The notes under the pieces: generated by a model | Database searches by the model: none | What the model saw: the letters and a program-made list of their open reading frames with translations, nothing else | What the model was told of the DNA's origin: nothing | Made by a program: the position numbers and the translations under genes | From: an uncultured Burkholderiales bacterium | GTDB taxonomy: Bacteria > Pseudomonadota > Gammaproteobacteria > Burkholderiales > Burkholderiaceae | Assembly (NCBI GenBank): GCA_946480465.1 | Contig: CAMLJY010000053.1 | Location: 1 to 44,245 of the forward strand | Reading direction: 5' to 3' | DNA: 44,245 bases | Part shown: positions 19,989 to 29,100 of the stretch, piece after piece | Layout: the number at the start of each line of letters is the position of its first letter | Position numbering within the stretch: position 1 is the stretch's first letter

Positions 19989-20993
19989 ATGCGCATGAAG
20001 AACGTCGTTTCGATCCCGCGCCGCCGCGCGCTGCTGGCCCTGGCCGCCCTGCCGGCCGCCGCGCTGGCCCCGGCGGGTGATGCACTGGCCCAGGCCTGGC
20101 CCACCAGGCCGGTCACCATCGTCGTGCCCTTCCCCGCCGGCGGCGGCACCGATGCCTTCGCGCGGCCGCTGTTCGCGCAGATGACCAAGAACGTCGGCAA
20201 GCAGTTCGTCATCGACAACAAGGGCGGCGCCGGCGGCACCGTGGGTGCCAGCCTGGCATCACGCGCGGCGCCCGATGGCTACACGTTCTTCATGGGCGCG
20301 GTGCACCACGCCATCGCACCGTCGATGTACCCCAGGCTCGACTACAACCTGGAGACCGACTTCATCCCCGTCGGGCTGATCTCCAGCGTGCCGCAGGTCA
20401 TCGTGGTGCACCCGCAGCGGCTGCCGGTCACGGACCTGAAGGGCCTGCTCGAGCACCTGCGCAAGAACCCGGGCAAGGTCAACTACGCCTCGGCCGGCAA
20501 CGGCACCTCGCACCACCTGGCCGGCGAGCTGTTCAAGCTGCAGACCAAGACCTTCATCACCCACATCCCCTACCGCGGCGCCGGCCCGGCGCTGCAGGAC
20601 CTGATCGCGGGCCAGGTGGACATGATGTTCGACGGCCTGGGCTCGTCGGCCGCGCACATCAAGGCCGGCCGCGTCAGGGCCATCGCCGTCGCGTCCGACA
20701 AGCGCGCGCCCGGCTTCCCGGACACGCCCACGGCCGCCGAAGGCGGCGTGCCGACCTACCAGGTCGCCACCTGGTACGGCCTGTGGGCGCCCAAGGGCAC
20801 GCCGAAGGAAGCCATCGACGCCATGCAGGCGGAGATGAAGAAGGCGCTGGGCTCGGACGAGCTGAAGGCGACCTGGGCCGGCCTGGGCGCCAACCCGCCC
20901 AACCTCTACGGCGCCGACTTCGGCAAGTTCGTCGGCAGCGAGATCAAGCGCTGGCAGGAGGTGGTGAAGGGTTCGGGCGCTAAGCTCGACTAG
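19989..20993 (+). CDS. Bug-family (TctC-like) tripartite tricarboxylate transporter binding protein
   Basis: 334 residues with a twin-arginine-like signal (IPRRRALLALAALPAAALAP) ending at ALAQAWP. The mature protein has the Bug-family motifs PVTIVVPFPAGGGTDAFAR, IDNKGGAGGTVGA, and YASAGNGTSHHLAGELF. These are followed by HIPYRGAGPALQDLIAGQVD, MFDGL and LWAPKGTP. Bug proteins bind small carboxylates in the periplasm; the Asp-containing loop gives di- or tricarboxylate preference. The position between malonyl-CoA decarboxylase and synthetase makes malonate the likely ligand. No TctA or TctB membrane gene is nearby, so uptake must use a membrane partner encoded elsewhere. GGAG precedes the start. 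Confidence 0.95.
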   Translation: MRMKNVVSIPRRRALLALAALPAAALAPAGDALAQAWPTRPVTIVVPFPAGGGTDAFARPLFAQMTKNVGKQFVIDNKGGAGGTVGASLASRAAPDGYTFFMGAVHHAIAPSMYPRLDYNLETDFIPVGLISSVPQVIVVHPQRLPVTDLKGLLEHLRKNPGKVNYASAGNGTSHHLAGELFKLQTKTFITHIPYRGAGPALQDLIAGQVDMMFDGLGSSAAHIKAGRVRAIAVASDKRAPGFPDTPTAAEGGVPTYQVATWYGLWAPKGTPKEAIDAMQAEMKKALGSDELKATWAGLGANPPNLYGADFGKFVGSEIKRWQEVVKGSGAKLD

Positions 20994-21015
20994 CCGCCGT
21001 TTCCTCGCGAGAACC

Positions 21016-22572
21016 ATGAACGACCAGAACCTCTTCAGCGCGCTGCGCGCCGGCTTCCCGTCCAACCTGGACGAGGTGGCCATCGAAACCGCCGACGGAC
21101 CCGGCGCGCCGCTGTTCTATTCCTGGCGCGACCTCGAACGCGGCACCGCGATGCTGGCCAACCTGCTGGCGGGGCTCGAACTGCCGCCGGCCAGCCGCAT
21201 CGCCGTGCAGACCGAAAAGAGCGTCGAGGCGCTGATGCTGTACCTGGCCGTGCTGCGCGCCGGCCACGTCTTCCTGCCGCTGAACACCGCCTACCAGGCG
21301 GCCGAGATCGAGTACTTCATCGGCAATGCCGAGCCGGCGGTCTTCGTCTGCGCACCGAAGAACTTCGCCTGGGTCAGCCGCATCGCCTTCAACGCCGGCG
21401 TCGGCCACGTCTTCACGCTGGGCGACGACCGCTCCGGCAGCCTGCTGGAACGCGCCGCGCACTGCAGCGAGCAGCACGAACCGGTGCCGAAGGAAGCCGA
21501 CGACCTCGCCGCCATCCTCTACACCAGCGGCACCACCGGACGCAGCAAGGGCGCGATGCTGAGCCACGGCAACCTGCTGTCGAACGCGCAGACGCTGAAG
21601 GCCTACTGGGGCTGGCGCTCGGGCGACGTGCTGATCCACGCGCTGCCGATCTTCCACGTGCACGGGCTCTTCGTCGCCTCGCACGGCGCGCTGCTGAACG
21701 GCAGCAGGATGATCTGGTTCGGCAAGTTCGACCCCAGGGCGGTGATCTCGCGCCTTCCCGAGGCCACGGTGTTCATGGGCGTGCCCACGCTGTACGTGCG
21801 CATGCTGGCCGAGCCGTCGCTGACGCCGGAGGCCTGCGGCCTGATGCGGCTGTTCATCGCCGGTTCGGCGCCGCTGCTGCCGGAGACCTTCGACGAATGG
21901 CGCGAGCGCACCGGCCACACCATCCTCGAGCGCTACGGCATGAGCGAGACGGTGATGCTGACCTCCAACCCCTACCTGGCAGTCGAAGGCGAGCGCCGCG
22001 CCGGCACCGTCGGCTTCCCGCTGCCGGGCGTGCAGGTGCGCATCCGCGATGCAGCCACCGGCCAACCCTGCCCCACCGGCGAGATCGGCGGCATCGAGGT
22101 CAAGGGCCCCAATGTCTTTTCAGGTTATTGGCGCATGCCCGAGAAGACCCGCGAGGAGTTCGTCATCGACGATGCCGGCGAGCGCTGGTTCAAGACCGGC
22201 GACGTCGGCCGCTTCGACGAACGCGGCTACCTCAGCATCGTCGGCCGCAGCAAGGACCTGATCATCAGCGGCGGCTACAACGTCTACCCGGCCGAGATCG
22301 AGGGCTACATCAACGAGATGGACGGCGTCGCCGAGTCCGCGGTGATCGGGGTGCCGCACCCGGACTTCGGCGAAGGCGTGGTGGCGGTGGTGGTGCCCAA
22401 GCCGGGAGCGTCCGTTGACGCAGGGGCGGTCGTGTCGGCCCTGAAGACCAGGATCGCCAACTTCAAGGTGCCCAAGCAGGTCTTCGTGGAAGCGGAACTG
22501 CCGCGCAACACCATGGGCAAGGTGCAGAAGAACCTGCTGCGGGAGCGGCACCAGGGCCTGTTCGCCCACTGA
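21016..22572 (+). CDS. matB: Malonyl-CoA synthetase (ANL adenylate-forming enzyme)
   Basis: 518 residues. It ligates malonate and CoA with ATP through an acyl-AMP. Motif A3 is ILYTSGTTGRSKGAMLSHGN and motif A5 is ILERYGMSETVML. The hinge region is GERWFKTGDVG to GRSKDLIISGGYNVYPAEIE. The catalytic A10 lysine is in LPRNTMGKVQKNLL. The block IHALPIFHVHGLFV and the GSRMIW region, together with the linkage to matA, favour malonate over other acids. A weak Shine-Dalgarno (GAGAA) precedes it, 22 bases after the binding-protein stop, so it is the last gene of the four-gene operon. Confidence 0.95.
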   Translation: MNDQNLFSALRAGFPSNLDEVAIETADGPGAPLFYSWRDLERGTAMLANLLAGLELPPASRIAVQTEKSVEALMLYLAVLRAGHVFLPLNTAYQAAEIEYFIGNAEPAVFVCAPKNFAWVSRIAFNAGVGHVFTLGDDRSGSLLERAAHCSEQHEPVPKEADDLAAILYTSGTTGRSKGAMLSHGNLLSNAQTLKAYWGWRSGDVLIHALPIFHVHGLFVASHGALLNGSRMIWFGKFDPRAVISRLPEATVFMGVPTLYVRMLAEPSLTPEACGLMRLFIAGSAPLLPETFDEWRERTGHTILERYGMSETVMLTSNPYLAVEGERRAGTVGFPLPGVQVRIRDAATGQPCPTGEIGGIEVKGPNVFSGYWRMPEKTREEFVIDDAGERWFKTGDVGRFDERGYLSIVGRSKDLIISGGYNVYPAEIEGYINEMDGVAESAVIGVPHPDFGEGVVAVVVPKPGASVDAGAVVSALKTRIANFKVPKQVFVEAELPRNTMGKVQKNLLRERHQGLFAH

Positions 22573-22673
22573 AGGGGCACCCGCGGCGGCGGCATCGGGC
22601 CACCCGCGGCTGCGGCCCGGCGCGCCCGTGCGGGCCGGCCGCCGCCGCCCTGTCGCTTCCCGTTCCCAGCGCC

Positions 22674-22679
22674 TATAGT
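22674..22679 (+). promoter_or_regulatory. Candidate -10 box for the small membrane protein gene
   Basis: TATAGT is followed by a short leader and AGGAGG just upstream of the ATG at 22724. The best -35 is poor (CTGTCG, 18-base spacer). Confidence 0.4.
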
Positions 22680-22723
22680 GAACGGAGGGAAGGCTTCGTT
22701 CCGTCCTTTCACAGGAGGCCGCC

Positions 22724-22939
22724 ATGTTCAGGCGCTTCTTCGCGCATCCGCTGGCGCTGGGCTCCGCGATCGCGGTCACGCTGCTGGCCTTGCTGGGCGT
22801 CACGCACCTCGGCGGCCAAGCCGGGGCCTACCACCTGCTGGCGCGGGTCAGCGACCAGGTGGCGCAGCAGGTGGTCGTGGTCGGGCAGCGCGTGACGCAG
22901 ACGGTCGAGATCATCGGCCGCCGGTTCCAGAAGGAATGA
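22724..22939 (+). CDS. Small single-pass membrane protein of unknown function (71 aa)
   Basis: 71 residues with a strong AGGAGG 7 bases before the ATG and a TATAGT promoter element upstream. A basic N terminus (MFRRFFAHP) precedes one hydrophobic helix (LGSAIAVTLLALLGVTHLGG). A soluble amphipathic tail follows, with VSDQVAQQVVVVGQRVTQTV and a basic end RRFQKE. It may be a small membrane-associated regulator, but nothing in the sequence fixes a role. Its end converges on the LysR gene, with a weak CCGCC-ACGCC-GGCGG hairpin between. Confidence 0.7.
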   Translation: MFRRFFAHPLALGSAIAVTLLALLGVTHLGGQAGAYHLLARVSDQVAQQVVVVGQRVTQTVEIIGRRFQKE

Positions 22940-22971
22940 GAGCCTGGGAAGCATTCCGCCACGCCGGCGGT

Positions 22972-23883
22972 TCAGCCCGCCAGCCGCGCCACCAGGAAGT
23001 CGATCACCGCCCGCACCCGCGCCGGCATGTGCCGCTGCGCCGGGTACAGCAGCGAGAACGGCCGCGAGGCCCCGCCGCACTGCGGCAGCACCTCGCGCAG
23101 CGTGCCCTCGGCCAGGTCGCGCGCCACGATGAAGCGGTAGGTCTGCGCCAGCCCGGCATCGTGCCGCGCCAGCGTCACCGGTCCCAGGATGTCGTCGGCG
23201 CAGCGGATGGCCCCGGGCAGCGTGCGCTCGACGAGTTCACCGTCGATCTTCAGCAGCCACGGCACCACCTGGCCCGTGCGCGGCAGCACGAAGTGGATGC
23301 ATTCGTGCTGCGCCAGCGCGGCCGCATCGCGCGGCTTGCCCCGGCGGCGCAGGTAGCGCGGCGAACCGACGATCACCAGCTCCGCGTCCTCCAGCTTGCG
23401 CGCCACCAGCCCCGAATCCGGTGGCGTGCGGCCGCGCACCGCGAGGTCGAAGGCATCGGCGATCAGGTCCACGTTGCGGTTCGACAGCTGCAGGTCGAGC
23501 TGGATGCCGGGGTGCAGGCGGCGCAGCTCGGCCAGCAGCGGCAGCACGCGGTGGTGGCCGTAGGAGGTGGGCAGGCTCAGCCGCACCGTGCCGGCGGGCC
23601 GGGCCTGCTCGCCGTGCAGCAGGCGCGCCGCCTCGCCCAGCTGCGCCAGCGCCTGCCGGCATTGCTCGTGGTAGGCGCGGCCACCGTCGGTGAGCCTGAC
23701 GCGGCGGGTGGTGCGCGCGAACAGGCGCACGCCCAGCCGGGCCTCCAGCCGGGCGACGGTGCGGCTGACCGCGGGCGGCGTCAGTCCGGCGGCGGCCGCG
23801 GCAGCGGTGAAGCTTTCCAGCTCGGCGGTCAGGCAGAACAGCTCCAGGCTGCCGAGGCTCAGGTCATCGAACTGGCGGCCCAT
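22972..23883 (-). CDS. LysR-family transcriptional regulator
   Basis: 303 residues. The HTH domain is SLELFCLTAELESFTAAAAA, then TPPAVSRTVARLEARLGVRL, with wing RTTRRVRLTDGGR. The effector domain begins at GTVRLSLPTSYGHHRVLPLL and includes IADAFDLAVRGRTPPDSG. Its C-terminal LLYPAQRHMPARVRAVIDFL is typical of the CrgA-like LysR subfamily. It is divergent from the glutathione transferase gene, and the 107-base shared region carries ATTGC/GCAAT repeats, the expected arrangement for a LysR regulator and its target. Confidence 0.92.
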   Translation of the reverse strand: MGRQFDDLSLGSLELFCLTAELESFTAAAAAAGLTPPAVSRTVARLEARLGVRLFARTTRRVRLTDGGRAYHEQCRQALAQLGEAARLLHGEQARPAGTVRLSLPTSYGHHRVLPLLAELRRLHPGIQLDLQLSNRNVDLIADAFDLAVRGRTPPDSGLVARKLEDAELVIVGSPRYLRRRGKPRDAAALAQHECIHFVLPRTGQVVPWLLKIDGELVERTLPGAIRCADDILGPVTLARHDAGLAQTYRFIVARDLAEGTLREVLPQCGGASRPFSLLYPAQRHMPARVRAVIDFLVARLAG

Positions 23884-23907
23884 TCAGGCATCCGGTGTAA
23901 ATGAAGG

Positions 23908-23947
23908 ATTGCATGCTGCCATCTTTATTGCCGCAGCACTGCGCAAT
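23908..23947. promoter_or_regulatory. Candidate LysR operator between the divergent LysR and GST genes
   Basis: ATTGC occurs at 23908-23912 and 23927-23931 and its complement GCAAT at 23943-23947. The inner pair forms ATTGC-N11-GCAAT. Position and dyad symmetry fit a LysR-type site, although the spacing is wider than the classic T-N11-A box. This is an inference from position and symmetry. Confidence 0.35.
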
Positions 23948-23990
23948 ACGCTCCGCGACCTCGATGCAACCCTTTCCGGAGCCTCCCGAC

Positions 23991-24602
23991 ATGAAGCTGT
24001 ATTTCTCCCCTGGTGCCTGCTCGCTCGCGCCCCACATCGTGCTGCGCGAAGCCGGCCTGCCGGTCACGCTGGTCAAGGTCGACCTCGCGACCCACCGCAC
24101 GGCCGATGGCGCCGACTTCCACGCCACCGCGCCCAAGGGCCAGGTGCCGCTGCTGGAGCTGCCGGACGGCACGCACCTGAGCGAAGGCCCGGTGATCGCG
24201 CAGTACGTCGCTGACACCGCCGGCGCCCGCACGCTAATGCCGGCAGCGGGCAGCGCCGGGCGCTACCGGGTGATGGAGTGGCAGAACTTCATCACCTCGG
24301 AGCTGCACAAGGGCTTCGCGCCGCTGTTCGACGCGGAAGTGAACGCCGAGGCCAAGCAGCGCCTGTCGACGGTGCTGATGAAGAAGCTGCGCTGGGTGGA
24401 CGCGCAGCTGGCCGGCCGCCGCTTCCTGACCGGCGACGATTTCACCGCGGCCGACGCCTACCTCTTCGTCGTCACCGGCTGGGCGCCGCACGTCGGACTG
24501 GACCTGTCGGGGCTGGCCCAGCTGCAGCGCTTCCGCGCGGCGGTGGCCGAGCGGCCGGCGGTGCGCGAGGCGATGCGGGCCGAAGGCCTGGTGGCGCGAT
24601 GA
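23991..24602 (+). CDS. Glutathione S-transferase, beta-class-like (GstA type)
   Basis: 203 residues from the ATG at 23991, giving the exact family start MKLYFSPGACSLAPHIVLRE. That N terminus carries the beta-class Cys (CSLAP) instead of a catalytic Tyr. The thioredoxin-like half continues with VPLLELPDGTHLSEGPVIAQ, where Glu-Gly/Ser binds glutathione. The helical half has the FLTGDDFTAADAYLFVV N-capping/hydrophobic-staple motif. It conjugates glutathione to electrophiles in the cytoplasm. An upstream in-frame ATG at 23901 would add a non-homologous extension running through the operator region and is rejected. It is probably controlled by the divergent LysR. Confidence 0.93.
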   Translation: MKLYFSPGACSLAPHIVLREAGLPVTLVKVDLATHRTADGADFHATAPKGQVPLLELPDGTHLSEGPVIAQYVADTAGARTLMPAAGSAGRYRVMEWQNFITSELHKGFAPLFDAEVNAEAKQRLSTVLMKKLRWVDAQLAGRRFLTGDDFTAADAYLFVVTGWAPHVGLDLSGLAQLQRFRAAVAERPAVREAMRAEGLVAR

Positions 24603-24642
24603 GCACCCTGAGGACGCCGCCGCCTCGCCGGCGGGAAGCCGC

Positions 24643-25044
24643 GTGAACGGCACCGCGCCGGGCGCCGTGGACGGGGCCGCGATCCGCGCCCTGCTGCAGG
24701 ACTACTTCGACGGCCTGTACTTCAGCGACGTGCAGCGCCTTGGCCGCGTCTTTCACGCGTCAGCGATGTATGCCTGCGCCAGCTCGGGCGAGCTGCAGCT
24801 GCTGGACATGGCCCGCTACCTGCCGATGGTGGCGCGCCGCCCCGCACCGGCGGCCCTGGGTCAGCCGCGGGCGGACGAGATCGTCTCGATCGAGATGGCG
24901 GGGCCGGTGACGGCGCTGGCCCGGGTGCACTGCACGATCGCGCCGAAGCGCTTCACCGACCTGCTGACGCTGGTGCGCCTGGACGGGCGCTGGCAGGTCC
25001 TGGCAAAGGTCTTCCACTACGACCTGCCCGCCGGCAGCCGCTGA
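24643..25044 (+). CDS. NTF2-like / lumazine-binding-like domain protein
   Basis: 133 residues from a GTG start. A cone-shaped alpha+beta NTF2-like fold is suggested by IRALLQDYFDGLYFSDVQRL and FHASAMYACASSGELQLLDM. The beta strands ALARVHCTIAPKRFTDLLTL and RLDGRWQVLAKVFHYDLP follow. This is the Lumazine_bd_2 / SnoaL-like group annotated as nuclear transport factor 2 family. Such proteins are small isomerases or ligand binders, and nothing here fixes which. It begins 40 bases after the GST stop on the same strand, so it probably shares the GST transcript. The ribosome site (GGGAAG) is moderate. Confidence 0.82.
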   Translation: MNGTAPGAVDGAAIRALLQDYFDGLYFSDVQRLGRVFHASAMYACASSGELQLLDMARYLPMVARRPAPAALGQPRADEIVSIEMAGPVTALARVHCTIAPKRFTDLLTLVRLDGRWQVLAKVFHYDLPAGSR

Positions 25045-25098
25045 GGGCACGCACCGCGCCGAGCCGCGCCGCGACCGGCACGGCGGCGGCGCCCGCCT

Positions 25099-26067
25099 TC
25101 AGGCGACGGCGTTCTGCGCGATCCCGGCAATCGCCCACTCGCTGCTGCCGTCGTGCGGCCGCACCAGGTGCCAGACCTCGTCGAAGCGGGTCGCGCCGGC
25201 GTCCTGCTCCTCGCGGATCAGCCCGTGGAAGCGCACGCTGACGACCTGGTGCTCGGCGGTGGATTCCACGTCCACCACCTGCGCCTCGAGCTGCACCACG
25301 TCGGTCTGCTGGCGCGCGTTGCCGCGCTCCTGCAGGTCGAGCTTGAAGGTGGCGAACATCTCGGGCGTGGCGAAGCGGCGCAGGTCGGCCAGGTCGCCGG
25401 CATCGTTGGCGGCCTGCATGCGGATGAAGATCAGCTTGGCGATGCGTTCGAAGCCGCCGGTGTCGAAATCGGCCGGCACGCGACCCACGCCCGCCCGCGG
25501 GTCGGACATCGCGCCCGCCGCCAGCCCGGTGCCGGACGAACCCGACCCTGCGAGGGTCCGGCCCGGCGCACCGGTGCCGAAGCCCGGCTCGGCACCGCGT
25601 CCAGCCGGCGCCGGGCCCGCGGTAGCGAAGCGCAGGCCGCCCGGCCGGGCCGCGGCGGCATTCGCTGCGCCCGGGCCGAAGCGGCGCCACAGGAAGCGCG
25701 CGACGAAGAACAGCACCGCGGCGAGCAGCAGCATGGTCAGGAAGTTGGCGACGCCGGCGCCGAGGCCGAAGTGGCTGAGCAGCGCGGCGATTCCGAGGCC
25801 GGCGGCCAGCCCGGCGATCGGGCCCAGCCACGAGCGCTTGGGCGCCGCGGCCTGCGCCCCGGCGGCGGCGGTGGTGGGGGCGGCCGCGTTGGTGGGCGCG
25901 GCCTGGTTCGGCGTGGCGGTGGGCGCGGGCTTGGCGTCCTGCGGCGGCGGGGTCTGCCGCTTCATGCCGGAAGTGGTGCCGCCGCCGAGGCGCTTGGCCT
26001 CGGCATCGGCCGCGACGAAGCCGGCGCTGCACAGCACGACGAGCAGACTGAGGAAGAAGCGTTTCAC
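25099..26067 (-). CDS. Tim44-like domain membrane protein
   Basis: 322 residues from a GTG at 26067, with AAAGG about 11 bases upstream. A signal peptide (MKRFFLSLLVVLCSAGFVAA) is followed by a Pro/Ala/Thr-rich linker. Two hydrophobic segments come next (GPIAGLAAGLGIAALLSHFG and FLTMLLLAAVLFFVARFLW), then a Gly/Ala-rich stretch. The C-terminal ~130 residues form a Tim44-like domain: FERIAKLIFIRMQAANDAGD, FATPEMFATFKLDLQERG, VVSVRFHGLIREEQ and FDEVWHLVRP. Bacterial Tim44-domain proteins are membrane-attached with poorly known roles. It lies 112 bases downstream of the RND pump on the same strand and could be its third operon member. Confidence 0.85.
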   Translation of the reverse strand: MKRFFLSLLVVLCSAGFVAADAEAKRLGGGTTSGMKRQTPPPQDAKPAPTATPNQAAPTNAAAPTTAAAGAQAAAPKRSWLGPIAGLAAGLGIAALLSHFGLGAGVANFLTMLLLAAVLFFVARFLWRRFGPGAANAAAARPGGLRFATAGPAPAGRGAEPGFGTGAPGRTLAGSGSSGTGLAAGAMSDPRAGVGRVPADFDTGGFERIAKLIFIRMQAANDAGDLADLRRFATPEMFATFKLDLQERGNARQQTDVVQLEAQVVDVESTAEHQVVSVRFHGLIREEQDAGATRFDEVWHLVRPHDGSSEWAIAGIAQNAVA

Positions 26068-26179
26068 GGGCGGCCTTTCAATGCAGGGCGAAGGCCCCGG
26101 TCCGGCGCATGATATGGAGCCGTTTCTCGCCGTTGCAAGCAAGACCTCACTCCGCCACTTGCCCAGCCTCGCCGCGTGT

Positions 26180-29100
26180 TCATTCCGCGCCCTGCGGCGC
26201 CACGGCCGCCGGCGGCCGGCCGTGGCCGAAGCGGCGGCGCCAGCGGCCCATGAACCACTGGTGCAGGTCGTCGACGAAGGTGAACACCACCGGGATCACC
26301 AGCAGGCTGAGGAAGGTGGAGGTGATCAGGCCGCCGATCACGACGATGGCCATCGGCGAGCGGAAGCTCGGGTCCACCCCCAGCCCGAGCGCGATCGGCG
26401 TCATGCCCGCGCCCATCGCGATCGTCGTCATCACGATCGGCCGCGCGCGCTTGCGGCAGGCGTCGAGCATCGCGTCCCAGCGGCTCAGGCCATGGTCGCG
26501 GCGGGCGATGATCACGTAATCGACCAGCAGGATGGAGTTCTTGGTCGCGATGCCCATCAGCATGACCATGCCGATCATCGAGGGCATGGACAGCGAGCTC
26601 TGCGCGATGAAGAGCGCGAGGAACGCACCCGGCACCGACAGCACCAGCGCCGCCAGGATGGTCACCGGCTGCACGAAGTCCTTGAACAGCAGCACCAGCA
26701 CGACGTAGATGCACAGCACGCCGGCGGCCATGGCCAGCAGGAAGCCGCCGAAGAGGTCGGCCATGGCCTCGGCATCGCCGATCGAGCGGCGGCTGACGCC
26801 CGGCGGCAGGTTCTGCAGGCTGGGCAGCGCCATCGCCTGCTGTTCCACCTCGCCCAGCGGCTGGCCGTTCAGCTCGATCTCGAAGTTGACGTTGCGCTGG
26901 CGGTCGAAGCGGTCGATCTGCGCCGGCCCGGAGCCCACCGACAGCGTCGCCACGTTGCCCAGCATCACCGGCCCCTTCGCGCCCGGCACGGGCAGGCGCG
27001 CCAGCAGCTCCAGGTCCTGCCGCGCCTCGGCCGGCAGCCGCACCACCACCGGCACCTGGCGCTGCGACAGGTTGAGCTTGGCCAGGCCCTGGTCGTAGTC
27101 GCCCGCGGTGGCGATGCGCAGCGCATCGGCCAGGCCGGCCGAGGTGACGCCCAGGTCGGACATGCGCGCGAAATCGGGCCGCACGATCAGTTCCGGCCGC
27201 TGCAGGCTGGAGGTGGAGGTGATGTTGCCGATGCCGGGGATGCCGCGCAGCTCACGCTCCACCAGGCGGGCATGCTGCTGCAGCGCCGCGCCGTCGTCGC
27301 CGGCCAGCACGAGCACGTACTTCTCGGCCGAGCCGCCGAAGGCCACCTTCACCTGCGCGCCGGGCACCACCTGCAGCGCCTCGCGCAACTGGGCCTCGAT
27401 GTCCTGCTTGCTGATGCCCGAGCGCTCCTGGCGCGGCGTCATGTTGATCGTCAGCACCGCCTTGCGCACCTCGGCCCCGCCCTGCGGGGCGAAGGGATCG
27501 GCCCCGGACCGGCCGCCGCCGATCGCGGTGTAGACCATCTTCACGTGCGGATGCTCGGCGATGATGGCGCGCGCCTGCTCGGCGGTCTTCAGCGTCTGCT
27601 GCAGCGTGGACCCAGGCGGCAAAGTGAGCGTCACCTGCGTCTGCGACAGGTCGTCCGGCGGGATGAAGCCGGTGGGCAGCAGCGGAATCAGCATCAGCGA
27701 GCCGGCGAAGAAGGCCGCGGTGGCCAGCATGGTCCACCAGCGGTGGCGCAGGCACCAGGCGGCCCAGCGGCCGTAGATCCTCAGCCAGCCGGCCTCGGGA
27801 CGCTCGCGTTTGGGCGGCTTCATCAGGTAGGCGGCCATCATCGGCGTCAGCATGCGCGCCACCACCAGCGAGAAGAACACCGCGATCGCCGCCGTCCAGC
27901 CGAACTGCACGAAGAAGCGGCCGACGATGCCGCTCATGAAGGCCGTGGGCAGGAACACCGCGATCAGCGTGAAGGTGGTGGCGATGACCGCCATGCCGAT
28001 CTCGTCGGCCGCCTCCATCGCCGCCTGGTAGGGCGTCTTGCCCATGCGCAGGTGGCGCATGATGTTCTCGATCTCGACGATCGCGTCGTCGACCAGGATG
28101 CCGACCACCAGCGACAGCGACACCAGCGTGACGCCGTTGAGCGTGAAGCCCAGCAGGTGCATGGCGGCGAAGGTGGGAATGGCCGACAGCGGCAGCGCGG
28201 CCGCGGCCACCAGCGTGGCGCGGGCGTCGCGCAGGAACAGGAAGACCACCAGCACCGCCAGCGCGGCGCCTTCGTACAAGAGCTTCATCGAGCCTTCGAA
28301 GCCCTCGCGCGCGGGGTCGACGAAGTTGAAGGCCTCGGTGATGGTGACGTCGGGGTGGCGCTGCTTCAGCCCTTCCAGCGCGGCCTGCACGCCGGCGGCC
28401 ACGTCCAGCTCGCCGGCCCCGCGGGAGCGCGAGATCTCGAAGCCGACCACCGGCTTGCCGTTCAGCAGCGCGGCCTGGCGGCGCTCGGCCACGGTGTCCG
28501 AGACGGTCGCCACCTGGTCCAGGCGGATGCGCCGGCCATCGGACAGCGGGATGTTCATGCGCGCCAACTCGTCGGCCGACTGCACCGTGGCCAGGGTGCG
28601 CACCGACTGCTCGACGCCGCCGATGTCCGCGCGGCCGCCGGAGGCGTCCTGCTGCATGGCGCGGATCTGGCGCGAGATGTCGCTGGCCGTCGCGTTCAGC
28701 GCCAGCAGGCGCGCCGGATCGAGCTCGATGCGCACCTCGCGGCTGACCCCGCCGACGCGTGACACGGCGCCCACGCCCTTCACCGCCAGCAGCGTCTTCG
28801 CGACCTCGTTGTCGACGAACCAGGACAGCGCCTCGTCGTCCATGCGGCTGGAGGCGACGGTGTAGGTCAGGATCGGCGTGCTGGCCAGGTCGGCCTTGGC
28901 GATGATGGGGTCGCGCAGGTCGGCGGGCAGGTCGGACCGCACGCGCGAGACGGCCGAGCGCACGTCGTCCACCGCCTCCTGCACCGGCTTCTCGAGCTGG
29001 AACTCGGTGTTGATGACGACGACGCCGTCGCTGATGTTGGCGTAGATGTGCTTGACGCCTTGCACGCTGGCGATCGAGTTCTCGATCTTGCGCGCGACCT

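Noticed and set aside
23901..23990. Longer glutathione transferase starting at 23901
   Set aside because: The extra 30 residues lie across the divergent promoter/operator and do not match the family, whose start MKLYFSPGACS is at 23991.
25259..28762. A 1167-codon plus-strand open frame over the Tim44 and RND genes
   Set aside because: It is antisense to strong RND motifs on the minus strand and has Arg/His/Gln-rich composition.
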